From Methanoregula sp. SKADARSKE-2 (GTDB taxonomy: Archaea > Halobacteriota > Methanomicrobia > Methanomicrobiales > Methanospirillaceae), in the NCBI GenBank assembly GCA_030919125.1, contig CP121470.1, positions 1,844,391 to 1,908,390 of the forward strand: a DNA stretch of 64,000 nucleotides, given 5' to 3'. Under the pieces are notes generated by a model. The model was given only the letters and a program-made list of their open reading frames with translations, had not been told where the DNA came from and searched no databases. Of the stretch, positions 57,035 through 64,000 are shown piece by piece (position 1 is the stretch's first letter; every line of letters starts with the position of its first letter). Both the position numbers and the translations under genes were made by a program.

Positions 57035-57904
57035 ATGTGGATCGCTACCGTTACTTTAGAAACCGTTAACGGCAAGTATCCGGAAAAAAATTCTCGAAAA
57101 AATACCGCGACAAATAAAGATCGAATGATAGCTCTTATTCGAATCACTACTATACTTAATTCAGATTCATCTGAAGACGGATTGATCATTTTCCCAGGGG
57201 GATGGTTTCATCAAGGTAGACAATCCGCAGAATCCGCATTTTCTTTTATCGAGAAAAAAATCAAGTCAGAATTACAAAAATTTTCTTCTCACATCGTTAT
57301 TAGTCTCGGTATTGACGGATCAATTGACAATGAGGGTTTTGATCGCGACCAAATTGCAATTGTAATTGACAAAACAGGGATCATTGCAATCGGGCGTAAG
57401 TATCAGGTTTTGACCGCAGAAGAGAGAAAAAAGGTAATCTTATCACCGGGTTATCTCCAAGGTGATTTTGGAAAACCGCAAATTTTTTCTCTGAACGAGA
57501 TTCGTTTTTATCCTGCAATTTGTTATGACATTTATGGCCCCCAACAAAGAAAACTAGAAAATCCGGGTATTGATGTAATTATTAGCCACGTCCATTATTT
57601 TGTTCCCTTAAATGAGGAGGGACCAAAAGGTATTGTGGATTTCGTTAGGAAAGGTTTTGTAGGTTGTTCAGCTCAATGGCACTGTCCAGTCTTTGGTTCC
57701 GGGATTTTTATTAGAAGATCCATTCCTAAATGTTGGCACACCGGAATGAATTATCGGTCGCATCCGAAACCGTACTTGAAATGTAAGATCGAGGAAAATA
57801 TTCTAATGCCCGAAATGAAATTTGAGGATGGTCAACTAATTGAAGGTAAATTACTCGTACAAAAATACAATTTGGGAAATACTTTTTCTCTGATTAACAT
57901 CTGA
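57035..57904 (+). CDS. Nitrilase-fold (CN-hydrolase-like) protein, divergent
   Basis: 289 residues, intact, strongly AT-rich against its surroundings. It follows the nitrilase-superfamily plan: GLIIFPGGWF (residues 49-58), a lysine in IAIGRKYQV (K122), and the nucleophile region YPAICYDIYG (C163). The usual glutamate (FPE) is replaced by Gly-Gly at 55-56, so activity may be lost or altered. VIISHVHYFVP and VGCSAQWHCPVFGSGIFI match the later beta strands of the fold. It sits alone between dead transposases and a small Lys-rich gene, consistent with horizontal gain. Confidence 0.7.
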   Translation: MWIATVTLETVNGKYPEKNSRKNTATNKDRMIALIRITTILNSDSSEDGLIIFPGGWFHQGRQSAESAFSFIEKKIKSELQKFSSHIVISLGIDGSIDNEGFDRDQIAIVIDKTGIIAIGRKYQVLTAEERKKVILSPGYLQGDFGKPQIFSLNEIRFYPAICYDIYGPQQRKLENPGIDVIISHVHYFVPLNEEGPKGIVDFVRKGFVGCSAQWHCPVFGSGIFIRRSIPKCWHTGMNYRSHPKPYLKCKIEENILMPEMKFEDGQLIEGKLLVQKYNLGNTFSLINI

Positions 57905-58061
57905 TCAGAATTCAAAACAAAGTGAATTGGATTTAATTCATAAAGTTACAAGACTCCGATGAGCGCCAAACCTTTTCTCCCCATAGCACAATTTTCAGAG
58001 AATCCTCCCCGGTCCCAAAATCTCCGGAGGTACAGGGATATTCTTAAGACGGAAAAAGAAG

Positions 58062-58071
58062 AAATATAATA
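58062..58071 (+). promoter_or_regulatory. TATA box of the Lys-rich small gene
   Basis: AAATATAATA, centred about 30 bases before the ATG at 58097, which predicts a very short leader. Confidence 0.5.
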
Positions 58072-58096
58072 ATCCTGGCAGAAATGAGGTAACAAA

Positions 58097-58234
58097 ATGC
58101 CGACAAGCAAGAAACAACTCACCAAGCTGAATCAGGCAAAGAAGGTCAAGGCAGAGGAGCTCTCAAAGCAGGCAGAGGCCGGAAGCGAGTCCGCAAAGAA
58201 GAAACTCAAGAAACTTGAGAAGAAGATCAAGTGA
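58097..58234 (+). CDS. 45-residue Lys-rich small protein
   Basis: A short basic protein, MPTSKKQLTKLNQAKKVKAE then ELSKQAEAGSESAKKKLKKL and EKKIK. It has a good ribosome site (GAGGTAAC) and TATA box, and looks entirely helical with heptad-like spacing. I do not recognise it. Abundant DNA- or RNA-binding or structural proteins in archaea can look like this, but that is only a guess. Confidence 0.7.
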   Translation: MPTSKKQLTKLNQAKKVKAEELSKQAEAGSESAKKKLKKLEKKIK

Positions 58235-58254
58235 ACCTTCCGGAATTTTTCATC

Positions 58255-58986
58255 TCACTTTTTTTTTGTACAGATACACACTCTCACGCGGCAACACGCG
58301 CAATCTTCCCGCACCGCAAAGATCTGCGCGAATTCCAGGAGATCCTCCCGGGCGTTCCGAGTCAGGGGAACCCCGTGGCCCGGGAGGAGTGCGGCAAAAT
58401 CAAGTCGGGAGATCTTCGCAACCGACTTCCGGGCCGCCTCCATATCGAGCGTGAACGGGCGCGGCGGGCCTTCGAGTCTGTGCCCGTTGTGCCGGATCGT
58501 ATCGCCGGCAAACAAAACTTTTGACCGGGGATCGTAGAGGCAGATGCTCCCCGCCGTGTGGCCTGGGGTATGGATGCAGGTTAAGCCCGCAACGGTCTCG
58601 CCGTCATGGAGGAGGATATCCGGGTGGACCGGCCGGGGTTTGTAGAACGCCCCGATCGTGCTCTGGAAGACCAGGATCCCCTCCGGCGCAGGCCGGAGTT
58701 GCCTTCCCATAACATACCGGGCATCGGCCTCATGGATCGCGACCGCTGCCCCGGAGATCGTCTTGAGCTCCTGGGCACTCCCGGTATGGTCCATGTAATA
58801 GTGCGTCAGGATGATCGTCCCGATATCTGAGGGGGGACGGTCGAGAGCGTCCTTGAGGTACGCAACAATTTTTTTGCTGTTCCGCGGGAGGCCGGGATCG
58901 ATGAGGGTCAGGCGATCCCCCGTCTTCACCACATAACAATTACTCGTGACGCCATCCACCTGGTGGATATCGGGAAAGATCTCCAT
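58255..58986 (-). CDS. MBL-fold hydrolase with altered metal motif
   Basis: About 243 residues from ATG 58986, chosen because MEIFPDIHQVDGVTSNCYVV fits the family and a TATA box lies 29 bases upstream. Metal ligands: the first motif reads HYYMDH (residues 62-67) where the family has HxHxDH, so the second His is Tyr. The later CIHTPGHTAGS, LFAGDTI and LLPGHG ligands are normal. The C-terminus holds a Cys cluster (CACCRVRVCIC). Likely a glyoxalase II-type hydrolase, possibly with one metal site. Confidence 0.88.
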   Translation of the reverse strand: MEIFPDIHQVDGVTSNCYVVKTGDRLTLIDPGLPRNSKKIVAYLKDALDRPPSDIGTIILTHYYMDHTGSAQELKTISGAAVAIHEADARYVMGRQLRPAPEGILVFQSTIGAFYKPRPVHPDILLHDGETVAGLTCIHTPGHTAGSICLYDPRSKVLFAGDTIRHNGHRLEGPPRPFTLDMEAARKSVAKISRLDFAALLPGHGVPLTRNAREDLLEFAQIFAVREDCACCRVRVCICTKKK

Positions 58987-59463
58987 GCTGTTCACTGGAC
59001 AGCATCGAAGATTTATATAATTTTTGGAGGGCCGGGGGTTTTTGTACAGCCGGGATTGATCTCCTCCGCTTTTTTTAACAATAACCGGTCCCTGCAAACA
59101 AAGACACGAGGAGGTGTTCTCAACCGAACGGATAGCCTCCGGCAGAGCGGGGGCTCCGGACAAAATGCCGGGGGTCTCTTACCTCCACCCTTCCTTCCCG
59201 GCAAAAACAATCGCAGAAATTCCCACCTGTCCAGCCTTCCTCCACGGCATCAAACAAAACCCTTGACAAAAGACGCAAAAGAGGCCGTGAACGAGATGAA
59301 GAAAACTCAGGCGATCCCCATGGCAGCGGAAAGGAGGCCTGCGAACACCTGAGGATTCCGCAGAAAGAACCGGAATCTCACCGGAGCAGTGCGATCGTTC
59401 CGGTACGAGAGGAAAGGCACAAAGGTCACGCGGGCGTGGTTCGGGAAAAAAGGGGAGAGTTCC
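58987..59463. other. Intergenic, nothing beyond a promoter
   Basis: Between the MBL gene and the 3' end of the TPR giant. Apart from the TATA box at 59011-59020, no gene, RNA or repeat is apparent. Confidence 0.4.
59011..59020 (-). promoter_or_regulatory. TATA box of the MBL gene
   Basis: TTATATAAAT on the minus strand, about 29 bases before the ATG at 58986, so the transcript is leaderless or nearly so. Confidence 0.6.
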
Positions 59464-62400
59464 TCATCGTCCCTTCTCGTAACAGATCCGGGCCTCCTCG
59501 GGCTTCCCGATCGTATCGAGGATCGAGCCGATATCGTTCCAGACCTCCTTCCGGGCCGGATCCAGTTCGAGAGCATGCTTGAAGGAGGTGAGGGCATCCT
59601 GGTACTTCCCCTGCTCTTTCAGGGCACGGCCCTTGTAGATCCATGCATCCACGAACTCCGGCTGGAACGTTATCATCTCCGAGAAGGCATCGGCTGCATC
59701 CTCGTACCGGGACTGCGCCATCAGGGCGCTGCCCTTCGTGAAGTACGCAATGGAGAAGGCAGGATCGTTCGAGACCGCGTGGTCGTAGCATTCGATCGCC
59801 TCCCCGTACTGCTTCAGGCCGGCAAGGACCATGCCCTTCCGGGTCCAGCCGACAACATTCTCCGGGTCGAGCGCGAGTCCGGCCCGGTAGGCATCGAGGG
59901 CATCGGGCAGCCGGCCGAGATCGTACAGGGTATTGCCTCGCCCGAACCAGGCATCGGCAAGACTGTTGTCGAGCTCCAGGGCCTTGTCGAATGCCTCCAC
60001 CGCGTCCTGGGAGAGGCCGAGCTCGGCAAGGGCCACCCCTTTGTGGGCGAAGGCCTCGGGCCGGTGATCGATCTCGATCGCCCGGTCATAGGACTGGATG
60101 GCATCGCGGTACTGTTCCAGCGCAACGAGGGCAAGCCCCTTCTGGTAATGCGCCTCGGCCATCCGGGGGTCGGACTCGATCGCCTCATCGTACGCATTGA
60201 TCGCGCCATCGAGGTTCCCGGATTCGAAGAAGGCCCGGCCCTTCCAGTAGTACGCAGCCGTGCAGGAGGGGTTGATCTCCGTGGTCCGGTCGAAGGCGGA
60301 GATCGCGGACTCGTAGCTGCCGGTCCCGAAGAGGGCCCGGCCCTTCTCGTAGATTGCGTTGATGAACCCGGGGTTGATGGAGAGGACCCGGTCGAAGGAG
60401 GCGATGGCCTCCTGGTGCTTCCCGGTCGTGAGCAGGGCCCGGCCCCGCTCGTACCAGGCCTCCTGGTACTCCGGCTGGATCGCGACTGCTCCATCGAACG
60501 CCCGGATCGCCTCCTCCCCCCTCTGGACTTTGACGAGGGCAAGGCCCTTGTAATAGTGAGCCTCCGGGTAGTGGCTGTTCAGGGCGAGCGCGAGATCGAA
60601 CGCGGTGATGGCAGGCTCGTACGAAGCGAGCTGGAGGAGCGCGATACCCTTGTAGTAGAACGCATCCGCATTGTCGGACTGGAGGGAGAGGGCCTTCTCG
60701 AAGCTTGCGACCGCATCGCTGCCGCGTTTCAGCCGGAGGAGCGCTATCCCCCGCTGCAGGAACGGCGCTGCATAGGCCGGGTCGAGTTCGATCGCCCGGT
60801 CAAAGGCTGCGAGGGCTTCCTCGAATTTCTCGAGGGCCAGGTCAGCGATACCCCGGTAGAGCCAGGCGCCGGTGAAGGTATCGCGCTCGGCAAGGGCCCG
60901 GCCAAAGGCGTTGACCGCTTCGGTGTGCATCGAGAGGCTAGCGAGCGCACGGCCCTTCCGGTACCAGGCCTCGGCACATCCCGGCTGGATCGCAAGGGCA
61001 GCGTCGAGGTTCCTGATCGACTCTTGGAACCTGCCGAGCCGGAAGAGCGAAACCCCGAGGAAATAGTTCGCCCGGGCGTCTCTGGCATCGATCCCGAGCG
61101 CTTTTGTGAAGCAGGTGACCGCTTCCTGGTCCCGGTTGAGGGACGAGAGACCAACCCCTTTACCGGTCCAGGCCGGGGCGGAGCTGGGCCGGATGCGGAG
61201 CGCGAGCTCAAACGCTGCGACCGCTTCCTCGAACCGGGAGAGGCGGGTCAGGGCGAGGCCCTTGTAATAGAGGGCGTCGGCGTTCTTCGGCTGCGGGGAG
61301 AGGGCATTGTCATACGCCACCACGGCTTCCTGGTACATCCCGAGCTCGGAGAGGGCCCGGCCCTTGTCATAGTACGCTGCCCCGTAATCGGGACGGATCT
61401 CAAGCGCCTTGTTGAACGCCTCGACCGCATCCTCGTACCCGGCCAGCGCGAAGAGGGCGCTGCCCCGGAGGTACCAGGCATCCGCGTTCGCATGGTCGAG
61501 GCCGAGCGCCTTCACGTACGATTCTATCGCATCATTGTACCGTCTCATCGCGGCAAGGGCCCTCCCCCGGTTCAGCCATGCATCGATCGATCCGGGATTT
61601 TTCTGGATGACGGTATCGAACGCCTCGACCGCATCCTTCTGCCGGCCGGTCGCGGCAAGGGAGAGCCCCTTGAAGTACCAGGCCTCCCCGTTCCCGGGGT
61701 CGAGGTCAACGGATCTGTCGAACGCGGTGATGGCTTCATCGTTCCTGCCGAGCTCGGCAAGCGAGCAGCCCTTGTGGAAGTACGCCCCGGCAGAATTCTT
61801 CTCGATCCCGAGCGCCTTGTCAAAGGTCTTGACCGCCTCCCGGAACATGCCGAGCGATTCGAGCGCACGCCCCTTGTCATAGAGGGATTCGGCGTTATCG
61901 GGATCGGTCTCCAGTGCCAGGTCGAAGGATTTCACGGCCTCCTCAAGCTTCCCGACCCGGATGAGGGCGTTCCCGCGGAAGTGGTAACTCGGGACATCTT
62001 TTGGATGGAGGCGGATCGCCCGAGAGTACCCCGCGATCGCCTCCTTGGTCCGGTCAAGGATATCGAGGGCCCGGGCCCGGGAGAAGCAGGCAGCAAAGTA
62101 ATCGGGTTTCTGGGCCAGCGCGTGATCGAAGGCTTCGACCGCCTTCTCATGCTCCCCGAGCCGGGCAGAGATGGTCCCCGCCTCGAACCAGAAGACCGGG
62201 TCCCGGTCCTCGCAGAGGAGGAGGTGCCCGAACGAGTCTGCGGATTCGCGGAGCCGGCCGAGCTCGGCAAGGGCGAGAGACCGGTGGTAGAGGGCATCGA
62301 TGTTCGCGTCGTCTCCCGCAAGGGAGGCGTCCAGCGCTGCGAGCGCATCGGTAAATTTCCGGAGCTCGAAGAGGGCGATGCCCTTGCCGTAGAGCGCCTG

Positions 62401-64000
62401 GGCATCGTCCGGCACGAGCGCAAGGGCGCGGTCGTACGATGCGACCGCCTCCTCAAACCGGCCGAGCCTGGCGAGCACGCAGCCCTTCTCGTACCAGATC
62501 CCGCCATTGGACGGATCGATCGCAAGGGCGGAATCAAGAGCAGCGCCGGCCTCTTCATCCCGCCCGAGGATGATGAGCGACAGCCCCCGGAAATAAAACG
62601 GCTCGGACTCTCCGGGAAGGTGGGCTGCTGCCATTCCAAAGATCGCTTCTGCCTCGGCATGGTGCTGCAGGTTTGCCGCAGCCCGTCCCTTCTCGAAGAG
62701 GATCATCCCATTCTCCGGCTCACGGCCGAGGGCGATATCGAAGAGGTGGATCGCGTCTTCGAACCTCCCGAGCCGGAACGCGGCCTGCCCTTCGGCAAAG
62801 AGGAGCGGGACATTCTGCGGGTCGAGCTTGCGGGCCCGCTCGAACGCTCCAACCGCATCCTCATCCTGAGCCAGGTGGACGAGTGCTGCTCCCTTGTGGT
62901 ACCAGCTCTCGGCGTGATCGGGCACGAGCCGGAGCATGCCGGAGAAGGCGATCTCCGCCTCCGCCCATTCGCCGAGCAGTTCGAGGGCCATCCCCTTGTT
63001 GAAATAGCTCTTTGCAAACGATCCATCGAGGACGATAGCCTGGTCGAAGGCTTCGACCGCCTTCTCATGCTCCCCGAGCCGGGCAGAGATGGTCCCCGCC
63101 TCGAACCAGAAGACCGGGTCCCGGTCCTCGCAGAGGAGGAGGTGCCCGAACGAGTCTGCGGATTCGCGGAGCCGGCCGAGCTCGGCAAGGGCGAGAGACC
63201 GGTGGTAGAGGGCATCGATGTTCGCGTCGTCTCCCGCAAGGGAGGCGTCCAGCGCTGCGAGCGCATCGGTAAATTTCCGGAGCTCGAAGAGGGCGATACC
63301 CTTGCCGTAGAGCGCCTGGGCATCGTCCGGCACGAGCGCAAGGGGCGCGGTCGTACGATGCGACCGCCTCCTCAAACCGGCCGAGCCTGGCGAGCACGCA
63401 GCCCTTCTCGTACCAGATCCCGCCATTGGACGGATCGATCGCAAGGGCGGAATCAAGAGCAGCGCCGGCCTCTTCATCCCGCCCGAGGATGATGAGCGAC
63501 AGCCCCGGAAATAAAACGGCTCGGACTCTCCGGGAAGGTGGGCTGCTGCCATTCCAAAGATCGCTTCTGCCTCGGCATGGTGCTGCAGGTTTGCCGCAGC
63601 CCGTCCCTTCTCGAAGAGGATCATCCCATTCTCCGGCTCACGGCCGAGGGCGATATCGATATCGAAGAAGGTGGATCGCGTCTTCGAACCTCCCGAGCCG
63701 GAACGCGGCCTGCCCTTCGGCAAAGAGGAGCGGACATTCTGCGGGTCGAGCTTGCGGGCCCGCTCGAACGCTCCAACCGCATCCTCATCCTGAGCCAGGT
63801 GGACGAGTGCTGCTCCCTTGTGGTACCAGCTCTCGGCGTGATCGGGCACGAGCCGGAGCATACCGGAGAAGGCGATCTCCGCCTCCGCCCATTCGCCGAG
63901 CAGTTCGAGGGCCATCCCCTTGTTGAAATAGCTCTTTGCAAACGATCCATCGAGGACGATAGCCTGGTCGAAGGCTTCGACCGCCTCCCGGTTCCGGCCG
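59464..64000 (-). CDS. Giant TPR-repeat protein, 5' end outside the window
   Basis: At least 1,500 residues made almost wholly of 34-residue tetratricopeptide repeats (W/Y-x-x-KGxALxxLGxxEEAVxxFDxALxxxP pattern), about 44 of them. It ends EEARICYEKGR at 59464. No signal peptide, enzyme domain or membrane helix lies in the visible part; the Met at 63915 is internal, as the frame stays open to the window edge. A 918-bp block is duplicated in tandem (62126-63043 and 63044-63967). The second, upstream-in-protein copy has small indels that shift frame in places. Likely a protein-interaction scaffold. Confidence 0.9.
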   Translation of the reverse strand, partial: GRNREAVEAFDQAIVLDGSFAKSYFNKGMALELLGEWAEAEIAFSGMLRLVPDHAESWYHKGAALVHLAQDEDAVGAFERARKLDPQNVRSSLPKGRPRSGSGGSKTRSTFFDIDIALGREPENGMILFEKGRAAANLQHHAEAEAIFGMAAAHLPGESEPFYFRGCRSSSSGGMKRPALLLIPPLRSIRPMAGSGTRRAACSPGSAGLRRRSHRTTAPLALVPDDAQALYGKGIALFELRKFTDALAALDASLAGDDANIDALYHRSLALAELGRLRESADSFGHLLLCEDRDPVFWFEAGTISARLGEHEKAVEAFDQAIVLDGSFAKSYFNKGMALELLGEWAEAEIAFSGMLRLVPDHAESWYHKGAALVHLAQDEDAVGAFERARKLDPQNVPLLFAEGQAAFRLGRFEDAIHLFDIALGREPENGMILFEKGRAAANLQHHAEAEAIFGMAAAHLPGESEPFYFRGLSLIILGRDEEAGAALDSALAIDPSNGGIWYEKGCVLARLGRFEEAVASYDRALALVPDDAQALYGKGIALFELRKFTDALAALDASLAGDDANIDALYHRSLALAELGRLRESADSFGHLLLCEDRDPVFWFEAGTISARLGEHEKAVEAFDHALAQKPDYFAACFSRARALDILDRTKEAIAGYSRAIRLHPKDVPSYHFRGNALIRVGKLEEAVKSFDLALETDPDNAESLYDKGRALESLGMFREAVKTFDKALGIEKNSAGAYFHKGCSLAELGRNDEAITAFDRSVDLDPGNGEAWYFKGLSLAATGRQKDAVEAFDTVIQKNPGSIDAWLNRGRALAAMRRYNDAIESYVKALGLDHANADAWYLRGSALFALAGYEDAVEAFNKALEIRPDYGAAYYDKGRALSELGMYQEAVVAYDNALSPQPKNADALYYKGLALTRLSRFEEAVAAFELALRIRPSSAPAWTGKGVGLSSLNRDQEAVTCFTKALGIDARDARANYFLGVSLFRLGRFQESIRNLDAALAIQPGCAEAWYRKGRALASLSMHTEAVNAFGRALAERDTFTGAWLYRGIADLALEKFEEALAAFDRAIELDPAYAAPFLQRGIALLRLKRGSDAVASFEKALSLQSDNADAFYYKGIALLQLASYEPAITAFDLALALNSHYPEAHYYKGLALVKVQRGEEAIRAFDGAVAIQPEYQEAWYERGRALLTTGKHQEAIASFDRVLSINPGFINAIYEKGRALFGTGSYESAISAFDRTTEINPSCTAAYYWKGRAFFESGNLDGAINAYDEAIESDPRMAEAHYQKGLALVALEQYRDAIQSYDRAIEIDHRPEAFAHKGVALAELGLSQDAVEAFDKALELDNSLADAWFGRGNTLYDLGRLPDALDAYRAGLALDPENVVGWTRKGMVLAGLKQYGEAIECYDHAVSNDPAFSIAYFTKGSALMAQSRYEDAADAFSEMITFQPEFVDAWIYKGRALKEQGKYQDALTSFKHALELDPARKEVWNDIGSILDTIGKPEEARICYEKGR
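62126..63043 (-). repeat. Tandem 918-bp TPR block, intact copy
   Basis: A unit of exactly nine 102-bp TPR modules. Sequence from TCGAAGGCTTCGACCGCC at 62126 recurs at 63044, and the whole block is almost identical to 63044-63967. This copy reads through in frame. Confidence 0.93.
63044..63967 (-). repeat. Tandem TPR block, second copy with indels (924 bp)
   Basis: The same nine TPR modules with five small indels against the first copy: an extra G near 63343, a missing C near 63505, a duplicated 6-mer GATATC near 63652, an extra A near 63667, and a missing G near 63731. The 6-mer keeps frame; the single-base changes come in nearly compensating pairs. Confidence 0.9.

Noticed and set aside
59389..63492. 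1,367-codon open frame on the plus strand opposite the TPR giant
   Set aside because: A consequence of repetitive GC-rich TPR codons on the other strand. Its translation is itself repetitive with no family features.
59464..64000. CRISPR or short-repeat array in the repetitive 60-64 kb region
   Set aside because: The repeats are 102-bp coding modules of a TPR protein, without spacers.

Overview
The window looks like a chromosomal segment of a hydrogenotrophic methanogenic archaeon, most likely Methanomicrobiales (Methanoregula-like). Supporting signs are an archaeal AlaRS and an archaeal-type GlyRS, the archaeal proteasome beta subunit next to the KH/beta-CASP ribonuclease FttA (aCPSF1), the F420 gamma-glutamyl ligase CofE, a Sec61-beta-type SecG, archaeal TATA boxes and U-rich terminators, and a tetrapyrrole cluster that stops at precorrin-2/siroheme intermediates. 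Genus-level placement is inference.

Layout. 0.1-7.4 kb: alaS, a frame-broken membrane-anchored winged-helix regulator, a secreted Thr-rich stalk protein, hisH overlapping a zinc-ribbon/PUA/PAPS-reductase-like protein, and two Mrp antiporter subunits (F, G). 7.4-9.1 kb: a dead IS1595 transposase and tRNA-Gly(GCC). 9.1-16.3 kb: tetrapyrrole cluster (precorrin-2 dehydrogenase, hemA, a 1 kb gap, hemB-hemL-hemC-cobA as an overlapping operon) and a PsiE-like protein; no hemD is visible. 17.4-22.3 kb: MFS and PutP-type transporters, a BaiN-like flavoprotein and a small zinc ribbon protein. 22.4-23.3 kb: IS481 copy 1 with a perfect 15-bp target duplication. 23.4-34.8 kb: cofE, a broken dedA, a PH-like membrane protein, secG (57 aa), an amidohydrolase, uspA, a CBS protein, psmB, fttA, a wrecked MFS gene and a secreted TPR protein. 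35-39.6 kb: broken serpin, a secreted protein, a 5'-truncated TnpB running in frame into a broken lipoprotein hydrolase. 39.9-46.6 kb: winged-helix/PAS regulator, orphan Dam-type methylase, M13 metallopeptidase facing a broken C69 dipeptidase, IS66 remnant, zinc-ribbon/TM protein. 46.9-52.4 kb: a type I restriction-modification locus with at least three frame breaks whose HsdS part is cut off by IS481 copy 2. 52.4-64 kb: glyS, two dead transposases, an AT-rich nitrilase-fold gene, a 45-aa Lys-rich protein, an MBL-fold protein with an altered metal motif, and a giant TPR protein (more than 1,500 residues, running off the window) containing a fresh 918-bp (nine-TPR) tandem duplication.

The strongest theme is genome decay by mobile elements. 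The two IS481 copies are nearly identical, inverted, 28 kb apart, and share the same three inactivating lesions, so any movement must have used transposase supplied in trans. Many accessory genes carry single-base frame breaks (several at homopolymers) while housekeeping genes are intact; true pseudogenisation and sequencing error cannot be separated from this sequence alone. I found no CRISPR array, rRNA or prophage, and no gene set I can confidently call a new system; the best leads are the nitrilase-fold gene in the transposon-flanked AT-rich island, the duplicating TPR giant, and the HsdM-HsdS fusion.
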